DNA of 64,000 bases from Hyunsoonleella aestuarii. Its GTDB lineage: Bacteria > Bacteroidota > Bacteroidia > Flavobacteriales > Flavobacteriaceae. Below are positions 54,335-62,826 of this stretch, piece by piece. Where the stretch lies: positions 834,001-898,000 of the forward strand of contig NZ_VAWB01000001.1 in assembly GCF_006148925.1 (NCBI RefSeq). The letters run 5' to 3'. How positions within the stretch are numbered: the first letter of the stretch is position 1; every line of letters begins with the position of its first letter. The notes beneath the pieces were generated by a model that worked only from the letters and a program-made list of their open reading frames with translations, did not search any database and was not told the DNA's origin. Position numbers and translations under genes: made by a program.

Positions 54335-55756
54335 ATGAAATCTATATATAAAATAATTTTATCATTGGTTTTTTTAACGTCATCTGTGGCATGTGATAGT
54401 TATTTAGATGTCAATGATAATCCAAACCAATTGGTAGCACTTCCATCGGGAGATTTAATGCTACTGGGAACATTACTAGCTAATGCACAAATACAACAAG
54501 GGCAGCTGGCAAGAACATCTATGTACTATACAGGTGGTCTAATTGGCTTGCAATTAGTACAAGAAACTTTGTATAACTATAACTATACGCCTGGAGATTC
54601 AAATGCTGTTTGGGGGCTTATTTATAATGGCGTACTTGTTCAAAATAAAGAAATTAGAAGACTTTCCCCTAATGTTGGAATATTACAAGGTATTATTGAC
54701 GTGAATGAAGCGATGGCAGTTGGCACTGGTGCTTCCTTATTTGGGGATATCCCTTACTCTACAGCTGTACCAGACAATCCAGGGGTTGGTTCACCTGATC
54801 CAACTTTAGATGCTCAGGCCGATGTCTATGCGGCCTTACAAACATTATTAGACAATGCCATTCCTAAATTACAAAATGGTTCTTCAACTGGGGTAACAAA
54901 CTCTCAAGATAATTACTTTGGAGGAGATGAGGATAAATGGATTGCTGCAGCATACACCCTAAAAGCGCGTTATTATTTACAAACAAAACAATATTCTCAA
55001 GCTTTGGCTAATGTAGTAAATGGTATAAACTCTAGTTCTGGAACGATGTCTTATAACCCAATTGGGACCGTTCAAGATGGTAATACAAACATCCTTTATA
55101 ATTTTGTAAACAGTAGTCGTGCAGGTGATATGACTGGTGAAGGTACTTTTTACAGAGATTTACTAGATGTAGGCAATTCGAATAGCAGAAATAACGTAAA
55201 GACCGATGAAACGGCTCGAAGAAACTACTCTTTTATAGATGGAGATGGCGAACAAGCTGGAGGCATTGACGATCCTGCTACACCAATGAAGTTGGTAAGC
55301 TACGAAGAGAATCTCTTAATTTGGGCTGAATGCTTACTTAGAGTTAATGGAGATACTCAGGGTGCTATTGATAAATTAAACGAGTTAAGAGCACATTTAC
55401 GTTCTGGTAATGCTTTCAATAATTTAGGTGGCGGTTTACAGTATGATGATTATGTTTTAGTAGATTTCCAAGCAGGAGGTATGGAAAACATGGATAATAT
55501 CACAACTGATAGAGCCGTTTTAAGAGAAATTATTGAAGAACGCTATGTAACTGGGTTTAGTACTTTCATGCCTTTTAACGATGCGAGAAGGTTACGCGCT
55601 TCAGACAGTGACATAATTGTGCCTTTCCCATTAAACACTACTAGTGCTACAATGAACCCACAAAGGTTTTTATATGCTCAGGAAGAAATAAACAACAATA
55701 GTAATCTTCCAGATCCTATACCAGATTTATTTACACCAACACCAGTAAACCAATAG
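54335..55756 (+). CDS. SusD/RagB-like outer membrane binding lipoprotein
   Basis: A 473-residue surface lipoprotein. The lipobox is SSVACD, then SYLDVNDNPNQL, the usual start of SusD proteins. The later part has TPR-like helices (LLIWAECLLRVNGDTQGAID) and the REIIEERYVTGF segment. It resembles the SusD-like_2 group that contains peptide-binding partners such as RagB, which fits a peptide role here. It delivers ligand to the SusC partner and ends 17 bases before a strong terminator. Confidence 0.9.
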   Translation: MKSIYKIILSLVFLTSSVACDSYLDVNDNPNQLVALPSGDLMLLGTLLANAQIQQGQLARTSMYYTGGLIGLQLVQETLYNYNYTPGDSNAVWGLIYNGVLVQNKEIRRLSPNVGILQGIIDVNEAMAVGTGASLFGDIPYSTAVPDNPGVGSPDPTLDAQADVYAALQTLLDNAIPKLQNGSSTGVTNSQDNYFGGDEDKWIAAAYTLKARYYLQTKQYSQALANVVNGINSSSGTMSYNPIGTVQDGNTNILYNFVNSSRAGDMTGEGTFYRDLLDVGNSNSRNNVKTDETARRNYSFIDGDGEQAGGIDDPATPMKLVSYEENLLIWAECLLRVNGDTQGAIDKLNELRAHLRSGNAFNNLGGGLQYDDYVLVDFQAGGMENMDNITTDRAVLREIIEERYVTGFSTFMPFNDARRLRASDSDIIVPFPLNTTSATMNPQRFLYAQEEINNNSNLPDPIPDLFTPTPVNQ

Positions 55757-55773
55757 TTTAGTTTGTTTTAGTC

Positions 55774-55814
55774 AAAAGGCTGTTTAAAATTAAGTGTTTT
55801 TTAGACAGCCTTTT
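55774..55814 (+). terminator. Terminator after susD
   Basis: AAAAGGCTGTTTAAAA (55774-55789) pairs with TTTTAGACAGCCTTTT (55799-55814), a 16-bp stem with one G-T pair, ending in a T-run. It lies inside the locus, so the downstream genes need read-through or their own promoter. Confidence 0.85.
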
Positions 55815-55831
55815 CAAAAAATCTGAATAAC

Positions 55832-56827
55832 ATGAAATCTGTTTTGCAAATTGGGTTTGGTCCATTAGGGATTCAGACAGCTAAATTTATTGCCCAAAAA
55901 CAAGAGGTACAAACCGTTGCGGTTGTTGATATAAACGAACGTTTGATTGGAAAAAACCTTAATAATGTAGATGGAGCTTTAACAAATCAAGCGAAAATTT
56001 TTGGCTCAATAAAAAGCGCAATTGATGAACTTAAATACCACCCAGATGTTGCCATAATAACGACAGTTTCTAGTTTGAAAAAATTAATTCCCCAAATTGA
56101 AGAAGTTGCAAAATTCAGAATTCCTATAATATCAACTTGTGAAGAATTGTCATATCCTTGGGACTTACAACCAGAATTGAGTCTTCAATTAGATTCCATT
56201 TGTAAAAAGAATGGTATAGCCTGTTTGGGCACAGGTGTTAACCCAGGTTTTTTAATGGATTATTTGCCATCTGTAATGAGTTCAATTTGTAAAAAAATGG
56301 ATAAAATTACTGTTGAACGAATACAAGATGCTTCTGTTAGAAGAATTCCATTTCAAAAAAAAATTGGAGCAGGATTGGACCTAGAAGCATTTAGAAAAAA
56401 GGAAGCCGAAGGCACACTTAGGCATGTAGGATTAAAAGAATCGGTGTATTTACTAGCCAATAGTATTGGTTTAAAATTAGACCGAATAACAGAAAGCTTA
56501 GAGCCTGTAATTGCAAAACAAGACGTTGCTTCAGATGCTATAAACGTGCTTAAGGGTGAAGCACGAGGTGTTGTACAAATTGCCAATGGTTATATTAACG
56601 GTGATTGCAAAATAAAAATGCATTTTAAAGCAGCAATTGGAGAACCAAGGTCATTTGATAGAATTTCAATTGAAGGCACTCCCAATTTTTCATCAGAAAT
56701 TGACGGAGGCATTAACGGAGATATCGCAACATGTGCTATAACTATAAACTCTATCAATTCAATGTTAAAGGCAAAACCTGGACTTCACACGATGGCAGAT
56801 ATTAGTGTGCCTGGTTTTATAAATTGA
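55832..56827 (+). CDS. DapB/2,4-diaminopentanoate-dehydrogenase-like NAD(P) oxidoreductase
   Basis: A 331-residue cytoplasmic enzyme with an N-terminal Rossmann fold (LQIGFGPLGIQTAKFIAQ) and a conserved GTGVNPGFLMDYLP segment near residue 132. The C-terminal part fits the family of 2,4-diaminopentanoate dehydrogenase and related dihydrodipicolinate reductase-like enzymes. It would oxidise an amine or reduce an imine of an amino-acid derivative. The other enzymes of the ornithine-fermentation pathway are absent nearby, so that exact role is unlikely. Cytoplasmic, unlike most neighbours. Confidence 0.82.
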   Translation: MKSVLQIGFGPLGIQTAKFIAQKQEVQTVAVVDINERLIGKNLNNVDGALTNQAKIFGSIKSAIDELKYHPDVAIITTVSSLKKLIPQIEEVAKFRIPIISTCEELSYPWDLQPELSLQLDSICKKNGIACLGTGVNPGFLMDYLPSVMSSICKKMDKITVERIQDASVRRIPFQKKIGAGLDLEAFRKKEAEGTLRHVGLKESVYLLANSIGLKLDRITESLEPVIAKQDVASDAINVLKGEARGVVQIANGYINGDCKIKMHFKAAIGEPRSFDRISIEGTPNFSSEIDGGINGDIATCAITINSINSMLKAKPGLHTMADISVPGFIN

Positions 56828-56845
56828 GCAGAACAGAACTAACGC

Positions 56846-58012
56846 ATGAAACATTATAATTTTTACATATCGATAATTATAATCTTAAATTTTTCATGTG
56901 TAAAGAATACTGAAAAAGATAATGTTTCTTTTGAAGCTTCATTTACCGGAGCGAGATTGGACAGTACTAGATATTATGTCGAGGATGATAAATATATTGC
57001 TTACATTAATCCAGCCTTTGAACCCGTAAACAAAAGTACTTACTATGCATTTGCTGTTACCTCTGAAAAAGAAAAAGAAATTAAGTTAGAGCTGAATTAT
57101 GGGAATTATAAACACAGATATATTCCAAAATTAAGTTTTGATAAAAAAACTTGGAAAAAAATTGAAGCTTCTAAAATTAGGATTGATACAGTTTATGGAA
57201 CAGCAACATTAAAACTTAATGTTTCTCCCAAAAAAATATATGTTGCAGCTCAAGAAATTGAAACAAGTAAGGACACTTATAACTGGGTTGATAGTCTGTT
57301 AATTACCCACTCTTTTTTAAAAAGGGAAATTGCAGGTAAAACTGTTATGCAAAACAACAACTATGTTGTTACAACAAATGATAGCCTAAATAAAGCAATA
57401 GTTTTAATAGCTAGACAGCATCCTCCAGAAACACCAGGAGGTTCAATAGGCTTTAAGGCTTTCTATGGCGAGTTACTAGCTGACAATAAAACTTCTAATA
57501 ATTTTAGGAATCAATATAACATTATTGCTTTCCCTTTATTGAATCCCGATGGAGCCGATAAAGGTTACTGGCGTCACAATGCTAACGGTAAAGACCTAAA
57601 TAGAGACTGGATTGATTTTAGTCAACCAGAAACCAAAATAGTAAAGTCCTATTTCGAAGATTTAACAAGTAAAGCAATCAATATCAAATTTGCTCTAGAT
57701 TTTCACACGTCATATTCTGGACCATATTTATTGATATTAGATTCATTAAATGAAACCAAAACAAGAGGTGTCATTCCTAAATGGATTAAAGGAATCGAAT
57801 CTAATTCTCAATTTAAAGTTGAATCTAGACGACGTAGTCAAGAATTACCATATTGTTATAATTATTTTTTTAATCAGTTAGGAAGTGAAGCAGTAACCTA
57901 TGAAGATGGAGATGAAATAAATCGAGATACCATCAGAGAAAGGGCTAAGGTCTACGCGAGAGAACTTATGAAAACAATACTTTCAAATAAAGCAAATGAA
58001 ATTGAACAATAA
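56846..58012 (+). CDS. M14 family zinc carboxypeptidase, lipoprotein (paralogue)
   Basis: A 388-residue exported enzyme with lipobox ILNFSC. The layout is the same as in the gene at 49815: beta domain with YKHRYIPKLSFD, then ARQHPPETPG, NPDGADKGYWRHNANGKDLN and RDW, LDFHTSYSGPY and TYEDGDE. Zinc ligands and the catalytic Glu appear intact. The two proteins probably arose by duplication, with different substrate preferences. It overlaps the start of the D-aminoacylase gene by 17 bases, so translation is coupled. Confidence 0.9.
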   Translation: MKHYNFYISIIIILNFSCVKNTEKDNVSFEASFTGARLDSTRYYVEDDKYIAYINPAFEPVNKSTYYAFAVTSEKEKEIKLELNYGNYKHRYIPKLSFDKKTWKKIEASKIRIDTVYGTATLKLNVSPKKIYVAAQEIETSKDTYNWVDSLLITHSFLKREIAGKTVMQNNNYVVTTNDSLNKAIVLIARQHPPETPGGSIGFKAFYGELLADNKTSNNFRNQYNIIAFPLLNPDGADKGYWRHNANGKDLNRDWIDFSQPETKIVKSYFEDLTSKAINIKFALDFHTSYSGPYLLILDSLNETKTRGVIPKWIKGIESNSQFKVESRRRSQELPYCYNYFFNQLGSEAVTYEDGDEINRDTIRERAKVYARELMKTILSNKANEIEQ

Positions 58013-59561
58013 GCATATATGTGCATTCCTTGCGTGTGTAATATTATTATCCTGCTCAAAAGAAAAAATTGAAGCAGATATTTTAATCGTTAATGGAACA
58101 GTTTACAATGGAATGAGTCATATTCCAAATAATCAATCCATAGCGGTTAAAGATGATAAAATTATTTTCGTTGGAGATGATAAAAATGTAGAGATTGAAG
58201 CTTCTAAAACTATAAATGCTGCAGGGTTAATTGTATCTCCAGGATTTATTGATCCACATACCCATGCCGATAGAGACCTTAAAGATCCCGAGACGTCTCA
58301 TAACCTTCCTTTTATGATGCAAGGTATAACCACGGTTGTCTTGGGTAATGATGGAGATAGCTTTTACCCAACCAAAAAATATCAAGAACAATATAAGCAA
58401 CATGGAATAGGTACTAATGCTGTCCAACTTATAGGTCATCATGAAATTATTAATGCTGTTATTGGAAATAGCGATATAAATCCAACCCCAGATCAAATTG
58501 CTGAAATGCAAGCATTGATGCAAAAAGAATTGGATGCTGGAGCATTTGGAATGTCCACTGGGCTGTATTATGCCCCAGGGAGTTATACAAGCACCGATGA
58601 AGTTATTGCACTGGCAAAAATAGTTTCTAAGAACAATGGTATTTATGATACGCATTTACGTGACGAAAGCTCTAATTCAATTGGCTTAGTTGCTTCTGTT
58701 AAAGAAGCCATCGAGATTGGCCGAAAGGCAAAACTACCAATTCATATATCACATATTAAATGCTTAGGTGTTGATGTTTGGCATCAAAGTGATTCTGTTA
58801 TAAAAATTATTGAAGAGGCTAGAAAAGAAGGTGTTGAGGTAACTGCTAATCAATATCCTTATGATGCATCAGGAACTAGCTTAAATGCAGCAGTTGCTCC
58901 TCGTTGGGCAGAAAGTGGTGGAAAAGATTCGTTGCTATATCGTGCAAGTCAATCAAAATTTAAAGCACAAATTTTTAAGGAAACAAAAGAAAACATAAGG
59001 CGTCGAGGTGGCGCAAGTAAATTGCTTGTGGTGAAATGTAATGATTCAACTTACCTTGGAAAAACACTTCTGCAAATATCTGAGTTTTTAAATATCCCTC
59101 CTGAAGAAGCTGTTTACCCCGTGTTAGAAACAGGTTATGTTAGAGTAGCTTCATTCAACATGAATACAGATGACATTCACAATTTTATGAAACAAGATTG
59201 GGTAGTCACTGGATCCGATGGAAATACTGGTCATCCTAGAAAATATGGCACGTTCCCTAGAAAATATCATAAATACGTTAAACAGGAGAGCATTATAGAT
59301 TTACCAACTTTTATAAACGGAAGCACATCAAAAACAGCAAGGATATTTAGAATCCCGAAACGAGGACAATTAAAGGAAGGTTACTATGCAGACATTATCA
59401 TTTTTAACCCTGAAACCTTTAGGGATAACGCAGATTACAAAGATGCGTTCCAATTCTCTGAAGGATTAATGTATAGTATTATTAATGGAAAACTCTCAGT
59501 TAATAATAGTGAGTTTACAGGTGAATTAAATGGAAGAGTTTTAAAAAAGGATAAACCATGA
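57996..59561 (+). CDS. N-acyl-D-amino-acid deacylase (D-aminoacylase family), lipoprotein
   Basis: A 521-residue amidohydrolase. The lipobox is ILLSCS, then metal-binding DPHTHAD (His88 and His90), HISHIKCLG, and the C-terminal TGSDGNTGHPRKYGTFPR. These fit the D-aminoacylase family, which frees D-amino acids from N-acyl derivatives. In the classical enzyme a Cys in a GNCG segment binds zinc; here the same place reads GNDG (Asp119). It is exported and coupled to the M14 gene upstream and the racemase gene downstream (4-base overlap). Confidence 0.88.
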   Translation: MKLNNKHICAFLACVILLSCSKEKIEADILIVNGTVYNGMSHIPNNQSIAVKDDKIIFVGDDKNVEIEASKTINAAGLIVSPGFIDPHTHADRDLKDPETSHNLPFMMQGITTVVLGNDGDSFYPTKKYQEQYKQHGIGTNAVQLIGHHEIINAVIGNSDINPTPDQIAEMQALMQKELDAGAFGMSTGLYYAPGSYTSTDEVIALAKIVSKNNGIYDTHLRDESSNSIGLVASVKEAIEIGRKAKLPIHISHIKCLGVDVWHQSDSVIKIIEEARKEGVEVTANQYPYDASGTSLNAAVAPRWAESGGKDSLLYRASQSKFKAQIFKETKENIRRRGGASKLLVVKCNDSTYLGKTLLQISEFLNIPPEEAVYPVLETGYVRVASFNMNTDDIHNFMKQDWVVTGSDGNTGHPRKYGTFPRKYHKYVKQESIIDLPTFINGSTSKTARIFRIPKRGQLKEGYYADIIIFNPETFRDNADYKDAFQFSEGLMYSIINGKLSVNNSEFTGELNGRVLKKDKP

Positions 59562-61096
59562 GACAGTTAAAATTATCATTTCTGTTATTAACCTTACTAA
59601 TTATAAGCTGTAAAAAAGAACAGAAAAAAGAAAGCGCTCTAAACACTGTTATTGAAAAGAAAGACATCGTATCAACGATCATTGAGGACAAGGATAGCTT
59701 CTATTATATCGACTTTAAAAACTATCCAAATGGTAATAACAGCTTGCCAATTGGAGTATTCGATTCTGGTACAGGAGGACTTACCGTACTTAAGGCGATT
59801 GTTAATTACGATGAAAACAATAATGAAAATCACGAAAATGGCGGCGACGGCATAATAGATTTCTTTAAAGAATCCTTTATTTACTTAGGCGACCAAGCCA
59901 ATATGCCTTATGGTAATTATTCTAAAGAAAATAAGGTAGATTTATTAAACGAGCATATTATTAAAGATGCTCAATTTTTAATGAGTAATAAGTACTATTC
60001 TGATGCTACAGACACTTCCTTTAACTCCGATAAGCAACCCGTAAAAGCCTTGGTTATTGCCTGTAATACTGCTACGGCATATGGAAAGGAATACATTGAA
60101 GATTTTTTAAAAAAAGCCAACTCCTCTCTTAAAGTAATTGGAGTTATTGATGCAGGTGTTCGAGGCACATTAGCAAGTATAGAAAAAGACGAGGATGCCA
60201 TTGTTGGTGTTTTGGCAACTGCAGGCACCGTTGCTTCTAAGGGATATAGTACAACCTTATTAAAATTTAAAGATGAATTAGGTTACACTGGAAACATTGA
60301 AGTATTCTCCCAAGGTGGAGTTGGCATTGCTGAAGCGGTTGATGAAGACCCAAACTACTTCGACAAAAACTTAAAAAAACCTCGCGATGACTATAAAGGT
60401 CCGAGCTTAAAGGGCGATATTAAAATAGATAAAACACTTTTTGATATCTATAACTTTGATTTCGATAGTAGTAAAATGCTTTGTGATTCTGAAAAATCGG
60501 ATGATTGCTCTATTCTTCAAATCAACGATGCAAAAAATTATGTGCGCTATCATTTAGTTACACTTGTAGAGCAGATGCGTGAATCCAGAACTACCAACAA
60601 GTTAAAGTCTATCATTTTAGGCTGTACGCATTATCCATATATGACCGAAGAAATTGATAAAGTCCTAAAAGAATTATACAATTATAAAGGGAAAGATGGC
60701 AGTTATTTATATAGAGATTTAATGGCAAAAAATATTAAACTAATAGATCCAGCAGTTGATACGGCAAAAGAATTACACGACTATTTAAAACAAGAAGAAT
60801 TATTTAACCATGAAGGGGATATTAAAAAAAGTGAATTCTATATAAGCGTAGCTAATAAAGATAATCCTAATAATGTTATTGATGATCTAGGACGTTTTCC
60901 ATACAATTATAAATATGGAAGGAATGCTCATGAAATTCAAGAATATGTAAAAATTGTTCCTTTTAGTAGAGACAATATTTCTTATGATATCTTAACACGT
61001 TTTCAGCAACAAATTCCGTATGTATATCAATTAATGCAGAATTTTAATCAAAAAAACGATAAGACAAAACAGCTAAAAGATAAAAGTAAAATATAA
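59558..61096 (+). CDS. Glutamate racemase-like lipoprotein (Asp/Glu racemase family)
   Basis: A 512-residue protein with a lipobox (LIISC) and the glutamate racemase signature: IGVFDSGTGGLTVL (residues 65-78), catalytic Cys169 in ACNTATAYG and Cys356 in GCTHYPY. Both catalytic cysteines are kept. The protein is nearly twice the usual length of about 270 residues. Extra sequence lies before NMPYGN and, mainly, between the two cysteines. An exported lipoprotein racemase is unusual, since MurI is cytoplasmic. It would interconvert D- and L-glutamate or aspartate in the periplasm. Co-translated with the D-aminoacylase. Confidence 0.86.
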   Translation: MRQLKLSFLLLTLLIISCKKEQKKESALNTVIEKKDIVSTIIEDKDSFYYIDFKNYPNGNNSLPIGVFDSGTGGLTVLKAIVNYDENNNENHENGGDGIIDFFKESFIYLGDQANMPYGNYSKENKVDLLNEHIIKDAQFLMSNKYYSDATDTSFNSDKQPVKALVIACNTATAYGKEYIEDFLKKANSSLKVIGVIDAGVRGTLASIEKDEDAIVGVLATAGTVASKGYSTTLLKFKDELGYTGNIEVFSQGGVGIAEAVDEDPNYFDKNLKKPRDDYKGPSLKGDIKIDKTLFDIYNFDFDSSKMLCDSEKSDDCSILQINDAKNYVRYHLVTLVEQMRESRTTNKLKSIILGCTHYPYMTEEIDKVLKELYNYKGKDGSYLYRDLMAKNIKLIDPAVDTAKELHDYLKQEELFNHEGDIKKSEFYISVANKDNPNNVIDDLGRFPYNYKYGRNAHEIQEYVKIVPFSRDNISYDILTRFQQQIPYVYQLMQNFNQKNDKTKQLKDKSKI

Positions 61097-61120
61097 ACTT
61101 ACTCTAAAAACCTTTTTATT

Positions 61121-62548
61121 ATGAATTATAAGATGCTAACAATTTTCCTTTTTACCGTAACAATTGTTTACGGTCAAAAAACTAAAACAGATATATTGCA
61201 AGAGTTAGAAGCTAATAATGCCTTTTACTCTTCTATTGCTATGACTATCTGGGACTATGCTGAAGTTGGATATAAAGAAGAGAAAAGCAGTGCTTTACTC
61301 CAAGAAACACTAAAAAATGAAGGTTTCAATATTAATGCTGGTATTGCAGGAATACCAACAGCTTTTATTGCAGAATATGGTTCTGGAAGCCCTGTTATTG
61401 CTTTTTTAGGAGAATTTGATGCACTTCCAGGCTTATCTCAACAAGCCATTCCAGAAAAAAAGACTAATGGGAAAATTGCAGGTCATGCCTGTGGGCATCA
61501 TTTGCTCGGTACTGCATCTACCGCTGCCGCTATTAGTGTGAAAAATTGGTTAAAAAGCAATAATGGTCGGGGGACAATTCGTTTTTATGGTTGTCCTGCC
61601 GAAGAAGGCGGCTCAGGTAAAGTTTATATGTCCAGAGAAGGATTATTTGATGATGTTGATGCTGTTTTAGACTGGCATCCTAGTCGAAAGAATAGCGCAA
61701 ACCCAAAGGTAAGATTGGCAAATAAATCTGCAAAATTCAAGTTTTATGGTTTCTCTGCCCATGCTTCTAGTGCTCCTGATAAAGGTCGCTCAGCATTAGA
61801 TGCAGTAGAAGCTATGAATTATATGGTAAACATGATGCGAGAGCATATACCACAGGAAGCTCGTATACATTACGTTATAACGGATGGAGGAAAAGCCCCT
61901 AATGTAGTGCCCGATTTTGCAGAAGTATATTATTATGTGAGACACCCAAATAGAAATATTGTCTTAAACATTTTCGATAGAATTGCAAATGCTTCAAAAG
62001 GAGCTGCAATCGGAACAGGAACTACGACAAGTTTTGAAATAATTGGAGGGACTCACGAAATGTTACATAATATAACTCTACAGGAAACTTTGTTCAAAAA
62101 CTTAAAGGAGATTGGAGGTTACAATTTTGACAATGAGGAATTGGAATTCGCAAATGAAATATCAAAAACTTTAAAAACAGAATCATTAGACTTTTCTGCA
62201 ACTAAAGAGGTTATTCCTTTCAACACGACATTAAATTTAAACGGTGCTGGCTCCTCAGACGTAGGCGATGTTAGTTTTAATGCTCCAACAGGCACCATGG
62301 TTACGGCAACATGGGTGCCCGGAACCCCAGGGCATAGTTGGCAAGCCGTTGCGGCAGGAGGCACATCAATTGGTTCAAAAGGAATGTTAATCGCCGCAAA
62401 AACCTTGACAGCTGCAGCTATTGATTTATTTTCAGATACTAATTTAGTTGAAAAAGCAAGGTTAGAATTCTTAAATGTAAGAGGAAAGGATTTTAAATAC
62501 AATCCGCTCTTAGGTGATAGAAAACCGGCATTGAATTATAGGGAATAA
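61121..62548 (+). CDS. M20 family amidohydrolase (AbgB-like), secreted
   Basis: A 475-residue enzyme with a signal peptide (MNYKMLTIFLFTVTIVYG). The M20 metal motifs are AGHACGHHLLGTAS and GCPAEEGGSGKVYM, plus the dimerisation-domain HASSAPDKGRSALDA and the C-terminal TPGHSWQ. It resembles AbgB, which hydrolyses aminobenzoyl-glutamate, and other amidohydrolases that cleave N-acyl amino acids. In this locus a peptide-bond or acyl-glutamate target is plausible. Twenty-four bases after the racemase gene. Confidence 0.88.
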   Translation: MNYKMLTIFLFTVTIVYGQKTKTDILQELEANNAFYSSIAMTIWDYAEVGYKEEKSSALLQETLKNEGFNINAGIAGIPTAFIAEYGSGSPVIAFLGEFDALPGLSQQAIPEKKTNGKIAGHACGHHLLGTASTAAAISVKNWLKSNNGRGTIRFYGCPAEEGGSGKVYMSREGLFDDVDAVLDWHPSRKNSANPKVRLANKSAKFKFYGFSAHASSAPDKGRSALDAVEAMNYMVNMMREHIPQEARIHYVITDGGKAPNVVPDFAEVYYYVRHPNRNIVLNIFDRIANASKGAAIGTGTTTSFEIIGGTHEMLHNITLQETLFKNLKEIGGYNFDNEELEFANEISKTLKTESLDFSATKEVIPFNTTLNLNGAGSSDVGDVSFNAPTGTMVTATWVPGTPGHSWQAVAAGGTSIGSKGMLIAAKTLTAAAIDLFSDTNLVEKARLEFLNVRGKDFKYNPLLGDRKPALNYRE

Positions 62549-62826
62549 AATATGACAATTTTTCTTCCTATTATTATTTAGCTAACCAAATTATCTTTTA
62601 TTGGAATTATATATAATAGTTGCTAAATATTTTGGTAAACAAGAAGGGCAAAAAATTAAAAACTAACATGTTAATTACAGTAATCATTTTTATTTAAATA
62701 GCAGTATTATAAGGCGCATTTAAACATAAAATGAATTATATTTAGTGACATATTTTGTATTTCGAATTTATATCCACAAACAAAAGACGGAATTTGTTTT
62801 TGATTAAAATCAAAAAATAAAATCTT

